Assembly (NCBI GenBank): GCA_964569865.1
Contig: CAZMVQ010000034.1
Coordinates: forward strand, 1-26,478
Reading direction: 5' to 3'
Source of the DNA: DROE01 sp964569865
GTDB taxonomy: Bacteria > Pseudomonadota > Alphaproteobacteria > Rhizobiales > Devosiaceae
DNA length: 26,478 bases
Shown: positions 20,775-26,478 of the stretch, one piece after another
Numbering within the stretch: the stretch's first letter is position 1
Layout: the number at the start of each line of letters is the position of its first letter
The notes under the pieces: model-generated
What the model was told of the DNA's origin: nothing
Databases searched by the model: none
Seen by the model: only the letters and a program-made list of their open reading frames with translations
Translations under genes and position numbers: made by a program

Positions 20775-22010
20775 ATGAACAACCAAAACGTCCAGCGGCG
20801 CCAGCTTCCGCGACTGGAATTCATTGCCTTGATGGCAACATTGATGGGCCTGAACGCGCTGGCAATTGATATTATGTTGCCTGCCCTGCCCGATATAGGA
20901 GCAGGTTTTGGCAATGACAACGCCAATGATCGCCAGTTGGTAATTTCATTTTATCTGATTGGTGCCGGGATTGGCCAATTGCTTTTTGGACCTTTGGTTG
21001 ACAGGTTTGGCCGCCGCAACCCGCTAATGTTCTGCTTTGCTGTCTATGTAATCACCGCCCTTGGTGCCACCATTGTGTCCAGTTTTTCAGCCCTGATAAT
21101 GTTGCGTTTAGTGCAGGGACTTGGCACCGCAGGTTTCAGGGTTGCAGCTTTAGCCATTGTTCGTGATTTGCATCATGGTCGGGCCATGGCCGAAATTCTT
21201 TCCCTCGTATTCATGGTATTTATGATCGCCCCTATTGTGGCTCCGGGCATTGGGCAATTGATTTTATTTGCTGCACCCTGGCAGGGAATATTTTTGTTTG
21301 TTGCCTTTATTGGCGCAATATCATGGGTTTGGGCCTATATTCGGCTGCCAGAGACTCTCGAACCAAAAAACCAGCGCCCACTGACATTTAAAAGCATATT
21401 TGGCGGCTTCAAAATCGTGCTTACCAACCGGGTTTCAATGATTTATTCAATTGCCGGCATGTTTATTTTTGGCTCGCTGGTTGGCATGCTTAATTCTTCG
21501 CAGCAGATATTCGTCGAAATTTATGGCCTTGGCGCGCTATTTCCCATCGCTTTTGCTGGAGTGGCGGTGCTGATGGCTATCGCCTCATATCTCAATTCTC
21601 GCATAGTCATACAATATGGAATGCGGCGGCTGGCCCACTTTGCTTTGATTGTTTTTACAATTTGCGCCATTACATTGCTGGTTCTTTCCATGACGATAAA
21701 CATTCCCCTGCCGGTATTTTATGGATTCTTGGGGATATTATTTTTCATGTTTTCCTGGACTGCCCCAAACATGAATTCCTTATCCATGAACCCCCTTGGC
21801 AAGGTGGCCGGAACCGCCGCATCGACATTTGGATTTTTTCAAACCCTTGGTGGTGCATTGTTTGGGCTGTGGGTCGGACGATTGTATAATGACACCATAA
21901 TACCGCTAGCCGCAGGATTTGCCATTGCCGGTTTAGTTTCACTGGCTCTGGTGCTGATTGCTGAAAACGGCAAATTGTTTGGAGTTGGGGACGGTTTACA
22001 AGACACCTGA
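20775..22010 (+). CDS. Bcr/CflA-type MFS drug-efflux transporter
   Basis: A 411-aa proton-coupled exporter of the DHA1 Bcr/CflA branch. Evidence is the helix 1 signature ALAIDIMLPALPDIGAGF (about 28-45), motif A FGPLVDRFGRRNPL (71-84), RLVQGLGTAGFRVAALAIVRDL after helix 4 (motif B region) and VAPGIGQL in helix 5 (motif C-like). Twelve hydrophobic segments are visible. Known relatives export bicyclomycin, sulfonamides, chloramphenicol or cysteine; substrate is not predictable here. It lies 159 bp after the other MFS gene, with a weak T-tailed hairpin around 20725-20763 between, so it is probably transcribed separately. Confidence 0.9.
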   Translation: MNNQNVQRRQLPRLEFIALMATLMGLNALAIDIMLPALPDIGAGFGNDNANDRQLVISFYLIGAGIGQLLFGPLVDRFGRRNPLMFCFAVYVITALGATIVSSFSALIMLRLVQGLGTAGFRVAALAIVRDLHHGRAMAEILSLVFMVFMIAPIVAPGIGQLILFAAPWQGIFLFVAFIGAISWVWAYIRLPETLEPKNQRPLTFKSIFGGFKIVLTNRVSMIYSIAGMFIFGSLVGMLNSSQQIFVEIYGLGALFPIAFAGVAVLMAIASYLNSRIVIQYGMRRLAHFALIVFTICAITLLVLSMTINIPLPVFYGFLGILFFMFSWTAPNMNSLSMNPLGKVAGTAASTFGFFQTLGGALFGLWVGRLYNDTIIPLAAGFAIAGLVSLALVLIAENGKLFGVGDGLQDT

Positions 22011-22177
22011 TTTGGCCTGTGCAGATTATACGCCCTCATATTGTTACGTGTTTTTGCATATTGCTTAAGCCACCACGGATTAACGCTATGGGCATAATGG
22101 TGTTTTGCAGGGGCAGAACTGATTAAAATTCATCTGGTTTTGCCTAAGATTCTAAGTGGCAAATCAGGGATATAATC

Positions 22178-24051
22178 ATGAAAAAACCAATTGTTAACAC
22201 GACTTCAGGGCGATTTGTAAATGCAATCCGCTCCGTTAAAGGGCGTGTAATGTTATTGGCAATTGTTCCAACAATGGCGGTTATTTTTCTTGGTGCCCAG
22301 CTTTCCTTCGAGAGATTAAACGAGGCAAGGAACGCCAATACAATGATTGAGGAATTTGCAATTGCTCCAATCGTTGCCAAAATGGTGCATGCTTTACAGG
22401 CCGAGCGCGCCTATGCCAGTGGATTTGCAAGTCTTGAGCGCGCCGAATTTATTGAGCCACTGAAACAGTCCCAATTACGTTCACAAAATGAGCTGAGCTC
22501 TTTGCTTGCCGGATTAACGGCCATGCAAAATCAGGGTAATTCCGTTGCCGGTGATAGTCATGTAGTTGAGGCTTTGGCTTCACTTGATGGCATGGCGTTC
22601 ATCCGCGAACAGGTCAGCAGTTCTTCAATCTCCCAAGAAGAAATAATCTCCAACTATACTCAAATTATCCATCAGTTGATCGGATTGCAGGAATTGGTGG
22701 CAAGTGAAGCAAAAACCGTTGAATTGACCCAAAAAGCTTTCACCTTTGTCGCCCTTGTTCAGGCCGTAGAAGCTGCGGAGCTTGAAAGAGCGGAAGGCGT
22801 GGCAGGAATTGGCAACGGAACATTCAGCTCCTATGAGTTTGAGGATTTTGTATCCCAAGGGGCAACTAATGCAACCTATATGAATGAATTTCTCTCCTCG
22901 GCAACTTCTGAAGAATTAGCTATCTATCAACAGCTTGCTGGCAGCGAAACATACTCCAAGTTTGAAAATATTCGAAAAGATATTTTTGAACGTCAGTTTG
23001 CCGGTGAGCCATTGAACACAGATGCCATGACATGGATTGAGGTTTCCGGAGACAGAATTTCAGCCCTGACGGATATGGAAAAAACAGTGAGTGCCGATTT
23101 ACTTCATGAGGCTGAATTAGAAGCTGGAACCGCCAACATTCAATTGTGGATAGTGCTTGGCATAAACGGAATGATTTTGCTGATAACAGGAATTCTTGGT
23201 ACCGTGATAATCAGATCAATCACCATCCCGATTGCTGATCTAATGCAAGCCATGAACGCTTTATCCAAAGGCGACGTTGATGTACAGGTTCCCGGAGTTG
23301 AAAGCTCAGACGAAATCGGGGATATGGCACGGGCTGTGGAAATTTTCAAAACATCCGGCATTGAGCGCCTTCGCCTTGAAGGGGAAAGTGAAACAGACCA
23401 ACGCCTGCGTGCGGAGCGTCAACACAAGGTTGACGGTTTGATTGAGCATTTCCGCTCCAACGTGGAGACAGCGCTTATCGACGTGGCCTCAAATGCCGAA
23501 CAGATGAGCAATACCGCCGACAAATTAACTTCCATCGCCTCCAATACTTCCGGTCAGGCCAAAGAAGCGGTTGATTCTTCGCAATTGGCCTCAGAAAACG
23601 TGCAAACTGTTGCCGCAGCGACCGAACAGCTTTCCGCATCTATTTCTGAGATTTCCCATCAGGTATCAAAAACCAATACCATTGTTGCCAATGCCAGCGA
23701 CGCCGCAAACGCCACCAATGAAAAGGTAACCGCCCTCGCCTCCGCCGCAAAAAATATTGGCGATGTTATTGCCCTCATTCAGGATATTGCCGAACGCACC
23801 AATCTTTTGGCTCTCAATACCTCCATTGAAGCGGCCAGAGCCGGAGAAGCAGGCAAGGGCTTTGCCGTTGTTGCTTCAGAAGTTAAAAGTCTGGCCAATC
23901 AGACCGCGACTGCAACAGAAGAAATATCAGCCCAAATTGCCGATATTCAAAATTCCACCGGTGAAGCGGTTGAGGGAATTTCTGAAATCACCCGCACCAT
24001 GATCGAAGTAAACACCTTTACATCTTCCATTGCATCAGCCGTTGAAGAACA
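22178..24051 (+). CDS. Methyl-accepting chemotaxis protein with NIT-like sensor (3' end lost in gap)
   Basis: Inner-membrane chemoreceptor, at least 624 residues visible. Order: first membrane helix about 23-43; a helical periplasmic domain about 45-318 whose LVHALQAERAYASGF-like start (MVHALQAERAYASGFAS) resembles the nitrate/nitrite-sensing NIT domain; second membrane helix about 321-347; HAMP beginning RSITIPIADLMQAMNALSKGD; then the signalling coiled coil with the tip ERTNLLALNTSIEAARAGE and KGFAVVASEVKSLA. The sequence ends at AVEEQ as N bases begin. A TGA at 24178-24180, after ...SHRDSKK in one frame and just before a terminator, may be its true stop. AGGGA lies eight bases before the ATG. 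NIT ligand specificity is inferred. Confidence 0.9.
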
Positions 24052-24151
24052 NNNNNNNNNNNNNNNNNNNNNNNNNNNNNNNNNNNNNNNNNNNNNNNNN
24101 NNNNNNNNNNNNNNNNNNNNNNNNNNNNNNNNNNNNNNNNNNNNNNNNNNN
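24052..24151. other. Assembly gap of exactly 100 N
   Basis: Positions 24052-24151 are N. A round 100 is the conventional filler for a gap of unknown size, so the real length, and the frame across it, cannot be assumed. It falls inside the conserved signalling domain of a chemoreceptor, a sequence likely to be repeated in paralogues. Confidence 0.98.
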
Positions 24152-24182
24152 AAACCTCTCACCGCGATTCGAAAAAATGATC

Positions 24183-24209
24183 CCGCCGGAATTAATTCCG
24201 GCGGTTTTT
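24183..24209 (+). terminator. Intrinsic terminator after the chemoreceptor
   Basis: The 22-bp perfect palindrome formed by CCGCCGGAATT and its complement is followed directly by TTTTT. It lies just downstream of a TGA (24178-24180) in one frame and separates the chemoreceptor from sbmA. Confidence 0.9.
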
Positions 24210-24348
24210 CGCAGGTGAATTGCCACCAAAAGCTTTTTCGGATCATTTTTTCAATCAAATCATCAAAAATTACAATTAAATCAGCACTTCACTTAAACCT
24301 GAGTTGCAAATTTTCTCTCCAGACAGTTAGATTTCATTTAAACTATCT

Positions 24349-24364
24349 AGGAGATACTAAATTG
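24349..24364 (+). promoter_or_regulatory. sbmA: Ribosome site and TTG start of sbmA
   Basis: AGGAG at 24349-24353 stands eight bases before a TTG (24362-24364) that opens exactly where SbmA-family similarity begins. No ATG in the frame lies between the gap and the first membrane segment, so this site decides the start. Confidence 0.8.
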
Positions 24365-25627
24365 TTTCGCTCTTTTTTCCCCTCACCCCGCCTGTTTTTC
24401 CCCGCCGCCATATTGTGGGTTGGCTTCGCCATGTTCATCTGGTTTTTGTTCGGCCCTCAAATTGGATCAGTCCTCTCCATTGGTAACCTGATTGGCATTG
24501 CTCCAACGGAAGCGGATCCAGACCCGTTTTTCTCGGCTGAAAAAGTCTGGCTTTATCAATATGTGTTGCTGACCGGATATCTGTTTTGTGTCCCTTGGTA
24601 TTTTTTCAAGAAAACCCCATGGTTCTGGTGGTCGGTTTTCGGGTCGGTAACAATTTTGGAAGTTGTATATTTCAATGTTCAGATCGGGGCATGGCTCAAC
24701 GATTGGTACGGTACGTTTTATGATATGATTCAACAGGCCATGAGCGAGGCAAAATCAGTTACTCCTGAAGAATTCTATGGGGAGCTTTGGACCGTTCTTT
24801 ATGTTCTGGTGCCCAACATCACGGTGTTGGTTCTAAACTCGTTTTTTATTGCCCATTACCTGTTCCGTTGGCGCCGGGCCATGAATGCCTTTTATATGGC
24901 CCACTGGCCCATATTGCGCGAGGTTGAGGGCGCTTCCCAGCGTATTCAGGAAGATACCCAGCGTTTTGCCCGCATAGTTGAAGGGTTGGCGGTTTCTTTT
25001 GTCGCCTCGATGATGACCTTGATTGTATTTTTGCCGCTTTTGTTCGAGCTTTCTACAAATATAACCGAATTGCCCATCATCGGGCCGGTTGATGGCTCAT
25101 TGGTTTGGATTGCCATGATCTCGGCGATTTTTGGCACAGTGCTTTTGGCCACGGTTGGCATAAAGCTTCCCGGTCTTGAATTTGAAAATCAAAAAGTCGA
25201 AGCCGCTTTCCGTAAAGAACTGGTTTATGGGGAAGATGCAACTGAGCGCGCCCAGCCCGTTTCCATTCAGGAACTGTTTGGCAATGTGCAAAAAAACTAT
25301 TTTCGGCTTTATCGTCACTACCTGTATTTTAATGTTGCGCGTTTTTCCTATCTTCAGGCGTCCAACTTTATTCCCCTTGTAGCCATGGCCCCCTCAATTC
25401 TTTCGGGCGCCTTAACTCTTGGCTTGTTTCAACAGATCTCGAACGCTTTTAATCAGGTTGAAGAATCGTTCAAATTTCTGGCCAATTCATGGACGACGAT
25501 TATTGACCTGATCTCGGTTTATAAACGCCTGCGCCTATTTGAATCTTCGGTGCCGTATGAGGCTGATATCGCCTATGATCTCGATCATCCGGTGTTTATG
25601 AATTCAGGGATTTCTCCGGCTGAATGA
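24362..25627 (+). CDS. sbmA: SbmA/BacA-like peptide transporter
   Basis: Inner-membrane, proton-driven importer family for peptides such as proline-rich antimicrobial peptides, microcins and bleomycin; BacA members are needed for symbiosis in rhizobia. The 421-aa product has the family pattern: LFRSFFPSPRLFFPAAILW at the N-terminus, FVPW.FF-like FCVPWYFFKKTPWFWW, NVQIGAWLNDWYGTFYDMIQ, FRWRRAMNAFYMAHWP.LR with VEGASQRIQEDTQRFA, and the C-terminal FQQISNAFNQVEESFKFL and TIIDLISVYKRLRLFE. All are core blocks of the domain (PF05992). The length is normal. It starts with TTG after AGGAG. The in-frame reading through the gap into the chemoreceptor is an artefact. A strong terminator follows. Confidence 0.95.
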   Translation: MFRSFFPSPRLFFPAAILWVGFAMFIWFLFGPQIGSVLSIGNLIGIAPTEADPDPFFSAEKVWLYQYVLLTGYLFCVPWYFFKKTPWFWWSVFGSVTILEVVYFNVQIGAWLNDWYGTFYDMIQQAMSEAKSVTPEEFYGELWTVLYVLVPNITVLVLNSFFIAHYLFRWRRAMNAFYMAHWPILREVEGASQRIQEDTQRFARIVEGLAVSFVASMMTLIVFLPLLFELSTNITELPIIGPVDGSLVWIAMISAIFGTVLLATVGIKLPGLEFENQKVEAAFRKELVYGEDATERAQPVSIQELFGNVQKNYFRLYRHYLYFNVARFSYLQASNFIPLVAMAPSILSGALTLGLFQQISNAFNQVEESFKFLANSWTTIIDLISVYKRLRLFESSVPYEADIAYDLDHPVFMNSGISPAE

Positions 25628-25669
25628 TTAGATTGGCATTCAATTGGCCAGCCGGTCATCGGTCACCCG

Positions 25670-25762
25670 GTCATTGCGAACGCCTGATTTTCAGGCGTGT
25701 GGCAATCCAGTTCTGATATAAAAATTTCTGGATTGCTTCATCGCTTTGCTTCTAGCAATGAC
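25670..25762. repeat. REP-like inverted repeat between sbmA and rpsD
   Basis: Outer arms GTCATTGC (25670-25677) and GCAATGAC (25755-25762) and inner arms GCAATCCAG (25702-25710) and CTGGATTGC (25728-25736) form a nested dyad around an A/T-rich centre. The left flank holds its own perfect hairpin ACGCCTGA-TTT-TCAGGCGT (25680-25698). The ends GTCATTGC...GCAATCCAG resemble a dispersed intergenic palindrome seen in many bacterial genomes. A shorter CCGGTCAT/CCGGTCAT duplication precedes it at 25652-25674. Confidence 0.75.
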
Positions 25763-25763
25763 A

Positions 25764-25796
25764 AAAAAGGCCGCCCATACTATGGGCGGCCTTTTT
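25764..25796. terminator. Bidirectional terminator between sbmA and rpsD
   Basis: A perfect 16-bp stem AAAAAGGCCGCCCATA with its complement around a single C (in practice a loop of a few bases). It is flanked by A and T tracts, so it can end both the plus-strand sbmA and the minus-strand rpsD transcripts. Confidence 0.95.
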
Positions 25797-25840
25797 AATA
25801 TAACTTTGCCTGTTGGTTGCCAAACCGAGGCAGAAACTGC

Positions 25841-26458
25841 CTATCTGGAGTAAAATTCCACAACCAGATTTGGCTCCATCTGTACCGGATAAGGTACATC
25901 GGAAAGGGCCGGAATTCGAGTTAGTGACGCAGTCAGTTTTTCATGGCTTACATCAATATAATCAGGAACATCACGCTCGGCCAAAGCAATGGCCTCTACA
26001 ATGATGCCCATTTGTTTGGAGCGTTCACGAACCTCGATCACGTCACCAATTTTCACCCGATAAGAAGGTATGTTAACTCTGCCGCCATTGACCGTTACAT
26101 GGCCATGGTTGACGAACTGGCGAGCGGCGAAAACCGTGGCCACAAATTTTGCCCGATAGACAATGGCATCAAGACGCTGTTCCAAAAGACCGATAAGGTT
26201 TTCGCTGGTATCGCCTTTAACTCTAACGGCTTCATCATAGGTACGGCGGAAGGCTTTTTCGGTAATTGAACCATAATAGCCTTTGAGTTTTTGCTTGGCG
26301 CGCAACTGCAATCCATAATCGGAGATTTTTGACTTGCGGCGCTGCCCGTGCTGGCCGGGTCCATAAGAGCGGATATTTACCGGACTCTTGGGACGACCCC
26401 AGATATTTTCACCTAAACGGCGATCTATTTTATGTTTTTGTGTATGGCGCTTCGACAT
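25841..26458 (-). CDS. rpsD: 30S ribosomal protein S4
   Basis: Primary 16S rRNA-binding protein that starts assembly of the 30S body and helps decoding fidelity. The 205-aa protein has the usual N-terminus MSKRHTQKHKIDRRLGENIWGRPKSP, the GQHGQRR.K.SDYGLQLRAKQKLKGYYG block, and the S4 RNA-binding domain about 94-155 with RLDAIVYRAKFVATVFAARQFVNHGHVTVNG. It ends ...PNLVVEFYSR. No cysteines occur, so it is the zinc-free form. The ATG has AGGA eight bases upstream. It is a single gene, as is common in Hyphomicrobiales, not part of the alpha operon within this window. Confidence 0.98.
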   Translation of the reverse strand: MSKRHTQKHKIDRRLGENIWGRPKSPVNIRSYGPGQHGQRRKSKISDYGLQLRAKQKLKGYYGSITEKAFRRTYDEAVRVKGDTSENLIGLLEQRLDAIVYRAKFVATVFAARQFVNHGHVTVNGGRVNIPSYRVKIGDVIEVRERSKQMGIIVEAIALAERDVPDYIDVSHEKLTASLTRIPALSDVPYPVQMEPNLVVEFYSR

Positions 26459-26478
26459 CGCTCATCCTTTCATCACTA

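Noticed and set aside
22178..25627. A single chemoreceptor-SbmA fusion protein of about 1149 residues
   Set aside because: The frame passes through 100 N of arbitrary length; a terminator, SD and TTG start lie between the parts, and each part has its normal family length on its own.

Overview
The window looks like an ordinary chromosomal segment of an alphaproteobacterium, most likely of the Hyphomicrobiales (Rhizobiales) type. The evidence is the DUF1476 (F1-ATPase inhibitor zeta-like) gene beside the purine genes, the purB / DUF1476 / purC-purS / purQ-purL-bolA-grxD layout, a three-part PurS/PurQ/PurL enzyme, an SbmA/BacA transporter, and an S4 protein without cysteines. Base composition is fairly balanced for this class. 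No phage, transposase, CRISPR array or defence island is visible. The genus cannot be fixed from the sequence alone.

Layout. Positions 1-1461 hold a tRNA-Leu(UAA), with a 15-bp tandem repeat at its 3' end, and a coupled minus-strand pair: a CinA N-terminal-like protein, then xanthine phosphoribosyltransferase. Positions 1634-4025 hold a plus-strand run of sfsA, map and radC. Positions 4032-8369 hold a minus-strand group in transcription order cardiolipin synthase, EEP-family phosphatase/nuclease, CcdA, CelD-like acyltransferase. Positions 8534-18404 carry rpe and most of de novo purine synthesis (purB, purC, purS, purQ, purL), interspersed with small membrane proteins (DUF1304, an acyltransferase-3 protein, a Pr6Pr-like protein), then bolA and an unannotated 47-aa membrane ORF that overlaps the start of grxD. 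Positions 18804-22010 hold a YtoQ-family protein and two MFS transporters. Positions 22178-25627 hold a chemoreceptor with a NIT-like sensor, cut by exactly 100 N, then an sbmA/bacA gene. Positions 25841-26458 hold rpsD on the minus strand.

How the genes fit together. PurS, PurQ and PurL form the FGAM synthase complex; PurC and PurB act later in the same pathway, and Gpt supplies the salvage route. BolA and the CGFS glutaredoxin are known partners in iron-sulfur trafficking. Cardiolipin synthase, CcdA, SbmA and the acyltransferases are envelope functions.

The most unusual signals are small. A 23-bp unit carrying Shine-Dalgarno plus ATG is triplicated ahead of the DUF1304 gene, giving two overlapping 10-codon leader ORFs. 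A 47-aa single-pass ORF sits between bolA and grxD with an ATGA overlap. The 15-bp tandem duplication includes the CCA end of the tRNA gene. The assembly gap creates a false chemoreceptor-SbmA fusion. I see no large undescribed multigene system here.
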